A DNA stretch of 64,000 nt from Anabaena sp051781005 (lineage in GTDB: Bacteria > Cyanobacteriota > Cyanobacteriia > Cyanobacteriales > Nostocaceae), in the NCBI RefSeq assembly GCF_051781005.1, contig NZ_JBPWOA010000037.1, positions 1-64,000 on the forward strand. Direction: 5' to 3'. The translations under genes were made by a program, and so were the position numbers. Below are positions 35,770 to 45,014 of the stretch, piece by piece. Position 1 is the stretch's first letter, and each line of letters opens with the position of its first letter. The notes beneath the pieces were generated by a model, which saw only the letters and a program-made list of their open reading frames with translations, had not been told where the DNA came from and did no database searches.

Positions 35770-36933
35770 TTAACTTAATAATTTGATGTTGCCATATAAT
35801 GCTGCGTAGGTATCTACCATCTTTTCTAGAGAGAATTGCTTTTTGATGAACTGATAACCAGCAGTTGCCACAGCATTACGCTCTTGATAATTAATTAAAG
35901 TATCCAAATCTTTAAAGTTGTCTTTTTCAGAGGCAACGAAACAAACCTCTTGGGGAAATTTTAACTCCTCCAGCAGAGTTGAAGTAATTACACAGGGTAA
36001 ACACCAAGCCATCGCTTCTAATAATGCAAATGGTAACCCTTCAAAAGCCGCAGGATGAAAAAATACGTCTGCTGCTGCTAAATATGGTGTTACGTCATTT
36101 TGCCAACCCAAACGTTGAATATATTCTTGGGCATTATTATCTATAATCCATTGATCCCATAAAGAAGTTAAGCGACCATCTCCCACCCATAAAAAACGAA
36201 CAGATGGTATTTTGCATTTAAGGTGAATAGCCCATTTTAAAAATAGCAGTGGTTGTTTTTGTGCTTCCATTCTTCCCACTGCTACTATTAATAATTCATC
36301 TGGATGAAGTTTTAGTTGTAAACGAGATTCTTGACGTTTGGCTAAACTTTCTATTTTGTTAGGTACATTAACTCCATTATTAATCACTACTATTTTGGGT
36401 AAATCAGAAGTAGTTGGAGAAATAAAAGATGTTAGTTCTTGTCCTCTATTTTCAGAAATTGCTGTTAATATACCTCGATATTTTCTTAAAGCTATTTTAG
36501 CTATTAAATCCCGCCATTTTCCTAATACTGCTCCCAATTTATCCTGAGTTTGAGTAATATGAATAGTTGCCAAAGAAGGAATTGATAAATAATTACTCCA
36601 AGTGAGTAAATCTAAACCATCTTCTAAATTTTGCTTGTTAACATGGAGTATATCTGGTTTAAATGCGCGCCACTGAGATATACACTCTTGATTGGTTTTG
36701 GGAAATAAATGGGTAAAAGATCTTAATTTACGATTGTATGTGTTGATATATGGCGATCGCAACACCTGTCCAAATTTTGAAAATGAGTCAGCTAGTTCAT
36801 CCATAATCGGATTTTCTGAACACCATAATCCTACAGCATAGCCCCTTTTAGCCAGTTCTTGTCCCAGATAAATTAAATAGAGTTCTCCTCCTCCTCGTGA
36901 ACCTGAACTGCTACTGATAAAAAGAATTCGCAT
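35770..36933 (-). CDS. GT4 family glycosyltransferase
   Basis: A 387-aa GT-B glycosyltransferase that begins RILFISSSSGSRGGGELYLI, the UDP/GDP-sugar transferase glycine loop. Other motifs are PDILHVNKQNLEDG, LIVAVGRMEAQKQPLLFLKW and FFHPAAFEGLPFALLEAMAW, with an intact EX7E motif. It is separated from the polymerase gene downstream by 93 bp and from the next transferase upstream by 66 bp. Its donor and linkage cannot be read. Confidence 0.9.
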   Translation of the reverse strand: MRILFISSSSGSRGGGELYLIYLGQELAKRGYAVGLWCSENPIMDELADSFSKFGQVLRSPYINTYNRKLRSFTHLFPKTNQECISQWRAFKPDILHVNKQNLEDGLDLLTWSNYLSIPSLATIHITQTQDKLGAVLGKWRDLIAKIALRKYRGILTAISENRGQELTSFISPTTSDLPKIVVINNGVNVPNKIESLAKRQESRLQLKLHPDELLIVAVGRMEAQKQPLLFLKWAIHLKCKIPSVRFLWVGDGRLTSLWDQWIIDNNAQEYIQRLGWQNDVTPYLAAADVFFHPAAFEGLPFALLEAMAWCLPCVITSTLLEELKFPQEVCFVASEKDNFKDLDTLINYQERNAVATAGYQFIKKQFSLEKMVDTYAALYGNIKLLS

Positions 36934-36999
36934 GAAATTTAAGCTTAATTGGTTATTATTAAATTTAGTTAAAAAATACGTTTTTTTAGTATAGGAATC

Positions 37000-38115
37000 C
37001 TATTTGATTATTGAACACTGGATCTCCTTACCAGTTAATTTATGAAAAACCTCAACCCACTGTTGAGCGCCCATAGCTGGTGATATTTCTTCTGCTTTCT
37101 TGAATGATGCTAAACTAGCATATTTAATTTTATCAGGTTGTTGCAAATAACTCATCAACAATTCTGCTAAAGCCTCAACATTGCCATTAGGAAATAAATC
37201 TCCATTTTCTCCTGGTTTAATCAAATCATGTCCAGCACCTACCCCATCAGAACATATTACTGGCAACCCAGAACCTATTGCTTGATTGACTACTACACCC
37301 CAACCATCATAACGACTTGGTAATACAAATAAGTCTGCTTTATGAAAAAAATCAGGTAAATTTTCAGGAGATTGAAAACCTGCATATTCAATGTTCTGCA
37401 GAGTTTTTTTAGGTAAAATTTCTAATAATTGAGGAAGTTCTGCTTCTCTTCCTACCAGATGTAAGCGAACATTTAGACCTGATTCAATGAGATGATTAAA
37501 TGCTTGCAGCAAAATATCAACTCCTTTCCGCGCTATCATCTGACCACAAAACAAAATAGTAACTGGATTTCCAGGTCTTTGGCGTAAATTTTGACTAAAA
37601 GGAGTTAGATCACAATAGTAAGGAATATTAAATATTGGTTTATCAGGAAAGCGTTGCTGATAGTCTTGTTGTGCCTTAGTGCCAATAGCTGCGATCGCAC
37701 GACAATATTTTAAACTATTGGCTAAGTGTTTTTGTAATTTTCCTTTAATTCCCTGTGAACTACCCAGCATTTTTTCACCCCAGAAAATACAAGGCACTTT
37801 TTTTGCTTGTAGTCTGAGTAAAAGTTGAGTAGTAAGATTCATATAACCGTTAAGCACAACCACATCAGCTTGTGTAGTTGAAGGAAAATGCCAGTTAAAA
37901 TGAAATCGAGATAAACCCCAAGCTAAATGGAATCCTGGTAAAATATGTTCATAAGGTTGCAAGCGTTTCTCCGGCCAAGGAGAATCAGCACAAGCAGGTT
38001 CTAAATAATAAACTGTTAAATCTATTTCTGCACGGCGAGAGAGTTCAAAAAACAAATCTCGTTGGTAAGGAGATGGGAGAATAGAATAAAAAACCACCCT
38101 GCATTTCAATCTCAT
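37000..38115 (-). CDS. GT4 family glycosyltransferase with altered EX7E motif
   Basis: A 371-aa GT-B glycosyltransferase. The N-terminus CRVVFYSILPSPYQRDLFFE is typical of a GT4 subgroup. VTILFCGQMIARKGVDILLQ begins the C-terminal domain. The EX7E motif reads YDGWGVVVNQAIGSGLP: the first Glu is Asp and the second is Gln (codon CAA), while the usual form is NEAM. Such a substitution may weaken catalysis or define a subgroup. It is co-directional with its neighbours. Confidence 0.85.
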   Translation of the reverse strand: MRLKCRVVFYSILPSPYQRDLFFELSRRAEIDLTVYYLEPACADSPWPEKRLQPYEHILPGFHLAWGLSRFHFNWHFPSTTQADVVVLNGYMNLTTQLLLRLQAKKVPCIFWGEKMLGSSQGIKGKLQKHLANSLKYCRAIAAIGTKAQQDYQQRFPDKPIFNIPYYCDLTPFSQNLRQRPGNPVTILFCGQMIARKGVDILLQAFNHLIESGLNVRLHLVGREAELPQLLEILPKKTLQNIEYAGFQSPENLPDFFHKADLFVLPSRYDGWGVVVNQAIGSGLPVICSDGVGAGHDLIKPGENGDLFPNGNVEALAELLMSYLQQPDKIKYASLASFKKAEEISPAMGAQQWVEVFHKLTGKEIQCSIIK

Positions 38116-38151
38116 TAATTTTATTTAAACTTATTTATATTTGCCTAGTTA

Positions 38152-39051
38152 TTATATTGGACGTTCTTGTTTGCCATTCACAATAGCCTTTAAATAATCA
38201 TATTTATTATATAATGGCAATGCAAACTTATTATAGATTCCATTTTGAGTTTGGAATAACTGTAATTCATTTTTAAAATAATCACCAAGGAAATGTATTT
38301 CCTGTTCAAATCTTACCAGAGCAAATTTATACAGTTCAATATCCAAAGAGTTTCTTTTTCTTAGTTCCTCAATTATAAATGGATCGATATTGTGATGATT
38401 TTTATTTTTCGTACTTATATTTCTTTTTAAATAAAAGCTATTCTTCCAACCCAGCTTATTTTTAAGCAATAAAACTGACTCATCAAATCTCTCGGAAAAC
38501 CCGATAAATGCAAAATGATTGATGATATTTTCCTTCGCTTGTTCAAGCATAGAGCGACTACATTGACCCAATGGCGTGCGATTAATAAACAAATCATTAG
38601 CATCACCTACAATAAATCTTAAAATACCATTATCTAATTCCATTAAATTAGATTTAAAAAAAAATTGCTCCATAGAAGCATTGACAGCCTGTTTATGATA
38701 ATAAGCTGTTTTATTTGACTGAGAATAATAATAAAGTGATAGAAGACGAGATATAGGCTCTCTTAAAAATGTAATATATGTAGATGGTTGAGGTAGAAAT
38801 TCATGGACTCCGTAGCAGAAATGTCCCATGAAATAGCGGTCATAAAACTTACAAGATAGCATTGTTCCTTTTAAATCTATAGGTGTTGATGCTGTATTCT
38901 TCCTGAGAATTATTTTATTAGCAATTCGCTTGAAGATACTTTGTCCATATCTACGCCTAATCATCCGTTGAATACTGAGTCCTGCTGTTTTTTGAATATG
39001 AATGAAAATAATAAATTTTTCTTGCGCCGAAGGAATTGATTTGTTTGTCAT
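38152..39051 (-). CDS. Sulfotransferase family 2 protein (carbohydrate sulfotransferase), ST1
   Basis: A 299-aa PAPS-dependent sulfotransferase of the Sulfotransfer_2 type (related to heparan/chondroitin sulfotransferases). The 5'-phosphosulfate loop is FIHIQKTAGLSI (16-27) and the 3'-phosphate loop is TFLREPISRLLSLY (94-107). An MGHFCYGVHEFL segment lies between them, with candidate catalytic His77/His83. There is no signal peptide, so it acts in the cytosol on lipid-linked or nucleotide-linked sugars. The ATG at 39051 was preferred over the TTG at 39078 as the normal start codon. It is 49 bp from the upstream glycosyltransferase. Confidence 0.9.
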   Translation of the reverse strand: MTNKSIPSAQEKFIIFIHIQKTAGLSIQRMIRRRYGQSIFKRIANKIILRKNTASTPIDLKGTMLSCKFYDRYFMGHFCYGVHEFLPQPSTYITFLREPISRLLSLYYYSQSNKTAYYHKQAVNASMEQFFFKSNLMELDNGILRFIVGDANDLFINRTPLGQCSRSMLEQAKENIINHFAFIGFSERFDESVLLLKNKLGWKNSFYLKRNISTKNKNHHNIDPFIIEELRKRNSLDIELYKFALVRFEQEIHFLGDYFKNELQLFQTQNGIYNKFALPLYNKYDYLKAIVNGKQERPI

Positions 39052-39100
39052 ATTTATGGGGTTGTAATTATTTGACAAATAAAAGAAAATTAAATCAAGA

Positions 39101-40336
39101 TTATTCCCTTTTAATTAATACATTTTGTAACGACTGGAACAAATTTGAAATGCTAAAATTTAATGGTGAAATTAAATTATTAACCAAAGTTTTTAACTGT
39201 GAAGGATGTTGTAAAATAAAGTTTATTAAATGAAAAATTTCCTCACTACTCACCTTCTCCAAAATCCAACCATTCTCACCAGCTATAACCACTTCACCAC
39301 AGCAACGGGAAACAATAATAGGCAATTTCCATGCTTGTGCTTCCAATTGGGTTAAGCCAAACCCATCAGAAAGAGTAGGCAACAAAAACACATCCGCCAT
39401 TTGGTAATATTGATCTGTTTCACTCCGATTAACATGGTCTACCCAACGAATTTGGGAATGAGCTTGAAAATTTTGTGGAATGTCAATTTGTTGAGAACCA
39501 ACAATCCAAAATTCAACAGGATATCCTTCAAGTAACTGCACTGCATCTAACACAGCCGCAATTCCTTTTCGCAAAATTACCTGTCCTAAAAATAATACCC
39601 TTAAAGGGCGCTCTTGAGAAAATGATTCTGGATAAGTGCGGACAAAGTTACTAGCACCTTCTGGTGGAGTGTGTACCAAGGAAATAATATGAATCTTTTT
39701 AGAATCAACACCTGTTTTTTCCAAGAGTTGGCGTGACCAAAAAGAATTTACGACAATGGCATCCGCTATATTAAATTCTTCTCGCCAATTTTGCCAATAA
39801 TCAACAGGTGCAGGTTGCCAGTTTCCACGATATTGGGGATATCGGTCATACTCTTGAGAGACAATAATTTCCTCTTGAATTCCTGGATCAATTTGCCCTA
39901 GAACAGTGTACCATCCCTGTTGTTTAGCAAATTTAAATAATTCTAATGCAGCATAGCTGTAAGAAAATAGGATAGGAGGTTTTGTAAATTGGTCAGCCAG
40001 TGATGCTAAAATCTCAATTGCCTGCCGTTGAAACCATTGATTGCGAGCAATAACTCTTTCCCATCCTGTGTTTTTTTGTAGGCGTTGAGCTAATTCAAAC
40101 TGAATTAGAGAACTATTGAAAGCATGAACCGATGCTTGTTCTAAATCAGATTGGTATCTTTCCCGTAAATTAGCTAAAAAAGATTTAGGTAAAAAATTCA
40201 GTGCTGACTGAGGTGATACCCAAGCATCTGTAATTAAGTGAGCAAGCTGTCCTTCTTGGTGTAAAGCTCTAGGTATAGAGTAGTTTTCCCGCGCTCCGAT
40301 TTGACAGGATATCCAATGATAAGGTGCTTTAGGCAT
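39101..40336 (-). CDS. GT4 family glycosyltransferase
   Basis: A 411-aa GT-B glycosyltransferase. It has an N-terminal WISCQIGARENYSIPRALHQ loop, FSYSYAALELFKFAKQQG, and the C-terminal RVLFLGQVILRKGIAAVLDA and LLPTLSDGFGLTQLEAQAWK, in which the first EX7E residue is Asp and the second Glu is intact. It is followed by ST1 after 49 bp and preceded by the RTX gene. The sugar donor is unknown. Confidence 0.88.
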   Translation of the reverse strand: MPKAPYHWISCQIGARENYSIPRALHQEGQLAHLITDAWVSPQSALNFLPKSFLANLRERYQSDLEQASVHAFNSSLIQFELAQRLQKNTGWERVIARNQWFQRQAIEILASLADQFTKPPILFSYSYAALELFKFAKQQGWYTVLGQIDPGIQEEIIVSQEYDRYPQYRGNWQPAPVDYWQNWREEFNIADAIVVNSFWSRQLLEKTGVDSKKIHIISLVHTPPEGASNFVRTYPESFSQERPLRVLFLGQVILRKGIAAVLDAVQLLEGYPVEFWIVGSQQIDIPQNFQAHSQIRWVDHVNRSETDQYYQMADVFLLPTLSDGFGLTQLEAQAWKLPIIVSRCCGEVVIAGENGWILEKVSSEEIFHLINFILQHPSQLKTLVNNLISPLNFSISNLFQSLQNVLIKRE

Positions 40337-40455
40337 TGATCAGGAATTTATTTATAAAATTAGATCCCTGACTTCTGCCAGAAGCCAGGGATCTAAGTAA
40401 GTGAATATCAAGGTTTAGTTTTGAAAGATGATTACCTGCAAATCAACTGTGATGA

Positions 40456-41991
40456 TTAAACGATAGTAAAGTCTGCTGCTGTTAAAACGGGAGTTCCAGT
40501 CAAGGTTGCAAAGAAACCACCAGCACCAGCACCAGCAGTGCTGCCATTTTGATTGTAATACAACGCACCAGTATCCAAGTTATAAACAATGCGTTCGCTG
40601 CTACTATCCATGCCAGAATTACTTCCACCAAAACTACCTGCGAAGAAATCGGTTAAGACTGGACCAACATCTACTATTGAGCCGAAAGAATTTGTCTTAT
40701 CAAGTTGAATCTTATCACCAGCGGTAAAGTCTACAATTATATCTCGTCTAATAGAAGTTGTGGTAGATCCCGTTGCACTTAAACCAACGCCCCCAAAGGC
40801 AAAAGTGTCAGCACCAGCGCCACCTGTGAGATTATCAATGCCAGCGCCACCGTACAGGGTGTCAGCACCACTGCCACCTACGAGTGAATTGCTAGCACTA
40901 TTTCCAGTAACAACAGTACCAACAGTGTTAGTTAGGGTGATGTTGGCAGCACTAGTTCCAGTGATATTAATGAATTCAACTTCTGCACTAGTAGCCCAAG
41001 TGCCACTAACGTTAACTGTATCACTGCCTTCTCCAGCGAGTTCTACTACTGTGTCATTGGAGTCGATAAAGTAAGTATCATCACCAACACCACCTGTCAA
41101 GGTATCTGTGCCGGTACCAGCAATTAAAGTATCGTTTCCAATTTCACCAAATAAGTTATCATCATCAGCGCCGCCGTCAATAGTATCGTCGCCCATGGAA
41201 CCATAAATGGTATCGTTACCAACCAATCCATTGAGGGTATTGTCTTGGCGGTTGCCAATAATCACATTATCAAGACCATTACCTTCACCAAAAATCGGAC
41301 CGGCTACTAAATTTGAAGAAGCTCCAGGCGCAGCAAGAGTCAAGTTCTCAATCCTAGTACCGCCTGAAAAGGTGACTCCAGCTTGAGTGGTCAAAGAAAA
41401 GTCTACTGTAGTAAAAACAGTATCTATTCCACTGGCACCGTCGCTGTATTCATCAATAAATAAGCTGCCACTGGTAGAACTCACCACATAGGTGTCATCT
41501 CCAGCACCACCTATCAACCTGCCATTACCTGAACTACCAGTAATTTCTAAATAGTCATTACCTGCTCCCCCCCTGACTGTTGAACCATCTCCGCCTTTCA
41601 ATACATCAGCGCCATTACCAGCTATTATGATAGTATTGTTTGCATAACTGATGATTACATCGTCTCCTGATGATCCAGTTCCGGTAATACCGTCAGCCTT
41701 TAGATTTAGTGTTAAATCTGTTGCTCCTCCAATGACGTTAGACAAATTAAAACTAATCCAGGTATTTATGACAGCTTTATCTGGATCATTAACTACATCA
41801 CCTGGGTTATCAACAACATAGGCATCGTTACCAGTGCCACCATTCATGGTGTCTGCACCAGTACCACCATCAAGTTGTTCGTTACCAGTTGAACCAGTGA
41901 GAACATCATTACCAGCTAAACCCCTTAAGATATCGCCAGGATTTGATGGGCCTAACGTATCATTGCCTGAAGTACCTGTGATGACTGCCAT
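40456..41991 (-). CDS. RTX-type calcium-binding repeat protein
   Basis: A 511-aa acidic, Gly/Asp/Asn-rich protein built of GGxGxDxUx nonapeptide blocks, e.g. at ~30-60, 130-170, 240-300 and 365-390 (AGNDVLTGSTGNEQLDGGTG at ~28-47). These fold as Ca2+-binding beta-rolls. The C-terminal ~110 residues (DIIVDFTAGDKIQLD ... FFATLTGTPVLTAADFTIV) resemble the uncleaved type I secretion signal region of cyanobacterial RTX proteins. It is a secreted Ca2+-dependent surface or matrix protein; no enzymatic domain is seen. AGGAG precedes the ATG. It lies inside the sulfated-polysaccharide cluster, so it may bind the acidic glycan through Ca2+ (inference). Confidence 0.9.
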   Translation of the reverse strand: MAVITGTSGNDTLGPSNPGDILRGLAGNDVLTGSTGNEQLDGGTGADTMNGGTGNDAYVVDNPGDVVNDPDKAVINTWISFNLSNVIGGATDLTLNLKADGITGTGSSGDDVIISYANNTIIIAGNGADVLKGGDGSTVRGGAGNDYLEITGSSGNGRLIGGAGDDTYVVSSTSGSLFIDEYSDGASGIDTVFTTVDFSLTTQAGVTFSGGTRIENLTLAAPGASSNLVAGPIFGEGNGLDNVIIGNRQDNTLNGLVGNDTIYGSMGDDTIDGGADDDNLFGEIGNDTLIAGTGTDTLTGGVGDDTYFIDSNDTVVELAGEGSDTVNVSGTWATSAEVEFINITGTSAANITLTNTVGTVVTGNSASNSLVGGSGADTLYGGAGIDNLTGGAGADTFAFGGVGLSATGSTTTSIRRDIIVDFTAGDKIQLDKTNSFGSIVDVGPVLTDFFAGSFGGSNSGMDSSSERIVYNLDTGALYYNQNGSTAGAGAGGFFATLTGTPVLTAADFTIV

Positions 41992-42453
41992 AGTTACCTA
42001 CTCCTCGTGTATTTATCATTCGTATATAACTTAACTCAACTTTTGTCATTTGAGATCAGGTTATAAAAAAATCCTTACCTAAGCTTTAATTTTTGAGCTA
42101 ATATTGCCTGATTATAATTGACATTTTCGCACGGTGAGAAAAAAGATGTAACGGTTTTATCACAAACTTAATACCCATGCAATTTCCTTAACCATAAATT
42201 TATTATTTATGCAGATAAACTATTATTTTTATAAATACTAATTTCATCAGACAAAATTTAGGTTGCATAATAAATGCCTGATGATAGTTTTTAAATATAA
42301 ATTAACTTAAAACGTAATCTGTAATGGAATTTGTTTCCTATGTCTTAGATAAAAATATATGATGAAAACTCCTTCCAAATCAGGAAATCAGAAAAGTCAA
42401 TTTAGCCAATTTTAAGATTTATTTAGTATCTGGATAAATTTTCATATCTTGTC
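41992..42453. other. Intergenic region upstream of the RTX gene, no gene seen
   Basis: 462 bp of AT-rich DNA between the RTX gene start and the next GT2 stop, both on the minus strand. No ORF with coding character, no strong stem-loop and no recognisable repeat. It suggests an independent promoter for the RTX gene. Confidence 0.4.
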
Positions 42454-43347
42454 TCAAGGCAGAACAGTTGGATTCCTGAAAGGAAAAGCTGTATTTCTAC
42501 GTAATTTAAGGTTGGATATTAAGGATTTAGCAGAAACTACTTGTCGTTCTTGATGATGATTTTTAATCAATTCAGGAATAATAAATATACCTTCTTTAAT
42601 TCCATTTGTTCTGCCATGCCTGAATAACCAAAAAATCCGATTGATACACTGTCCAATTCCTAACCACCAAAAAATGATAGGATACCTCAAATAAGCTAGG
42701 AGAATCTGATTGGCAATGCTTGCAGCTGTAATGCATGGGTTGGTGTGGTGTTCTAATTTAGTGTTATGAAAGACTCTTAGCCATGAAGTTTCAAGAATAC
42801 TCCAACCCATGTGATGAAGGCGTAAGGACAAATCAACTTCTTCCATGCCATAGGCTACTGGTAAATTAACATAACCACTGGTTTGCTGAAACACTTCTTT
42901 CCGATAAGCACACCCACAGCCAATAAAATTGGATACCCATGTTGCCGCTAATTGATCAGATTCAATGATTTCATTAATGTGATATATCTTGGCTGCTATA
43001 ACAGCGGCTTGAGGAAAATTCTTGAAGAGTAGTTGTAATCGTTCAAAGTAGTCTGTATCTATAGGATAGGAATCATCATCGAAACTGGCTACAATGGGGT
43101 TTATTGCCTGGTTAATCGCTATATTTCTTCCACCACCTGGGCCTACTTGAAGAGAGTTTTTAATAATTTTAATATCTTGAAAATTGCTGTTTGTAAGTCC
43201 TTGTTCCGTTGTCGAATCGTTGCCATCAATATGAACAATTATTTCATTTGGTTGGGGATTGCATCTTGATATTTTTTCCAGTGTTTCTAAAAGTTGGGTT
43301 AATCGGTTATAAGTTGGGATAACTACAGTAATATTGCAAGTATTCAT
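42454..43347 (-). CDS. GT2 family glycosyltransferase
   Basis: A 297-aa GT-A inverting transferase. The nucleotide-binding strand is NITVVIPTYNRLTQLLETLE (4-23), with HIDGND and the metal-binding FDDDSYP at ~94-100. GYVNLPVAYGMEEVDLSLRL carries the ED acceptor motif. It probably acts at the cytoplasmic face in repeat-unit assembly. It lies 59 bp downstream of the hexapeptide acyltransferase gene on the same strand. Confidence 0.9.
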   Translation of the reverse strand: MNTCNITVVIPTYNRLTQLLETLEKISRCNPQPNEIIVHIDGNDSTTEQGLTNSNFQDIKIIKNSLQVGPGGGRNIAINQAINPIVASFDDDSYPIDTDYFERLQLLFKNFPQAAVIAAKIYHINEIIESDQLAATWVSNFIGCGCAYRKEVFQQTSGYVNLPVAYGMEEVDLSLRLHHMGWSILETSWLRVFHNTKLEHHTNPCITAASIANQILLAYLRYPIIFWWLGIGQCINRIFWLFRHGRTNGIKEGIFIIPELIKNHHQERQVVSAKSLISNLKLRRNTAFPFRNPTVLP

Positions 43348-43406
43348 TTTTTAAAATTGTCTAGATACCACCGTGAAGTCAAAAGTCAAAAAGTTTATAT
43401 TCATGG

Positions 43407-43976
43407 TTAAATTCGCTCTTTAATCACTTTAGCAGGAACTCCCACAGCGATCGCACCAGAGGGAATATCTTTTGTTACCACACTTCCGGCACCTATGATA
43501 GCGCGATCGCCTATTGTGATACCTTTTAAAATTGTTACATTAGCTCCAATCCATACATATTCTCCAATGCTAGTAGGTTTAGAAATCATGGGTTGTCCTA
43601 AAGGTGGTAAACTCGGATCGCATCCATGATCATGATCCGTAATGTAGCAACCTGGTCCAATAGCGCAATCTTTACCAATAGTGATTGATTCGGTTGCATC
43701 AATAAAAGTATGACGATTAATATAAGAATTTGCACCAATAATGATTTTGGCATGAGGAAGAGATTCACCGCTGCACACAAGAGTAACTCCCCTGTCAAGC
43801 GCACAATTAGCCTCAATTTCAATATCTCTATAATTTCGCGGAATTTCAACTTCCTTCATCCAGACATAACCGTGCAGTTTGACACCTAAAGTACGATAAT
43901 AGAAATTACGCCAACGACTTCCTAACCCATCAAGTAACCATTTACCCTGAATAAAACAAAATTGAATAATAAGCAT
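43407..43976 (-). CDS. Hexapeptide-repeat acyltransferase (LbH family)
   Basis: A 189-aa left-handed beta-helix acyltransferase of the WbbJ/Vat/maltose O-acetyltransferase class. Isoleucine-patch hexads run from ~45 to 180 (IEANCALDRGVTLV, IGANSYINRHTFID, IGKDCAIGPGCYITDHDHGC with the likely catalytic His). It ends with the standard IGAGSVVTKDIPSGAIAVGV and PAKVIKERI. It probably O-acetylates a sugar of the polysaccharide. It lies 19 bp after the neighbouring GT2 gene upstream, so it is part of one operon. Confidence 0.9.
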   Translation of the reverse strand: MLIIQFCFIQGKWLLDGLGSRWRNFYYRTLGVKLHGYVWMKEVEIPRNYRDIEIEANCALDRGVTLVCSGESLPHAKIIIGANSYINRHTFIDATESITIGKDCAIGPGCYITDHDHGCDPSLPPLGQPMISKPTSIGEYVWIGANVTILKGITIGDRAIIGAGSVVTKDIPSGAIAVGVPAKVIKERI

Positions 43977-43995
43977 TGACTATATATTTGTTAAG

Positions 43996-44928
43996 CTATT
44001 GGGTTGATATAATTTTGGTAATCGCCCGCATTTTTCCTGTCAATACTTTTGGTAAATCAACCCAACCCTGAAATTTTGTCACTGAAACTGCAAGTCCAAA
44101 TAGTTGCAAAACAGCCAATTTAAAATAATACGGTAATTGCTGACGACCTAGTATTTTAGTCATCACATAATGACGGTTCACTAAATCCATTTCTGCTAAA
44201 ATACCCGGATTATTTTTATGATCACCAGGTTGGCTATCATGAAAAATGCGAGATGTACGAGCATTAACTAACTTCCAAAGCTTACCAACTGTCAAAGATA
44301 AAGTCACATCTTCCATCAGAGAATAGCCTGTAAAAATATCTGGAAATAAGGGATGTGGTAATGCTTCGCGACGATAAAGGACACAAGTTGTATTTAACCA
44401 TTCAACGGAAACTATTTCTGATAAATCCTCCCGATCTTCTGGTAAGAGATTCATTGCAGGTCCAATACATTTACCTGCATAACTACTTTCATAACGACCG
44501 TGTAGGAATTGAAAAAGCAATCTGCTAATAAGTCCAGGAGGTAAATATTTTTGATTTGTAATCATTGAGTTAACTCCCCCAATGTGCGGATCACTTTGTA
44601 AAGCAGTCCACAATCTAGCTACACATTCCGGTTCAAACAAAATATCATCATCTAGTAGCCAAATAGTGTTTTGAGTTGCATAACCCATCGCTTGATTGCG
44701 TTGAGTAGCAGCACCTAATTTTATTGCTCGATAATAGTGAATTTTGGCGATTAATTCTGGAATAAAACTTGTACAAATTTCCTTAGTACTATCATCATCT
44801 GAACCATCCACGACAATTATTTCTAAAGGTTGTGCCGACTGTTGAGCTAAACTTTCAAGTGTCCTTTTTAAAGGCTCTGAACGATTTCGTGTCGGAATTA
44901 AAGCACTAACAGGCAGTTCTATTTTCAT
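43996..44928 (-). CDS. GT2 family glycosyltransferase
   Basis: A 310-aa GT-A transferase. It has PVSALIPTRNRSEPLKRTLE (6-25), VVDGSDDDSTKE, the metal-binding WLLDDDILFEPE (~90-101) and a late TGYSLMEDVTLSLTVG acceptor motif. A hydrophobic stretch (YYFKLAVLQLFGLAV) near the C-terminus may contact the membrane. It is followed by the acyltransferase gene after 19 bp and preceded by ST2 after 86 bp. Confidence 0.9.
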   Translation of the reverse strand: MKIELPVSALIPTRNRSEPLKRTLESLAQQSAQPLEIIVVDGSDDDSTKEICTSFIPELIAKIHYYRAIKLGAATQRNQAMGYATQNTIWLLDDDILFEPECVARLWTALQSDPHIGGVNSMITNQKYLPPGLISRLLFQFLHGRYESSYAGKCIGPAMNLLPEDREDLSEIVSVEWLNTTCVLYRREALPHPLFPDIFTGYSLMEDVTLSLTVGKLWKLVNARTSRIFHDSQPGDHKNNPGILAEMDLVNRHYVMTKILGRQQLPYYFKLAVLQLFGLAVSVTKFQGWVDLPKVLTGKMRAITKIISTQ

Positions 44929-45014
44929 CTATCATGTATATAGTATTGAACCCTGATTAATTTTGCATTAATTATAGAATTAGTTTTGTTATAAACCACT
45001 TAACTATAACAATG

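Noticed and set aside
40760..41900. Repeated DNA in the RTX gene
   Set aside because: The periodicity is explained by GGxGxDxUx coding repeats, not a non-coding array.
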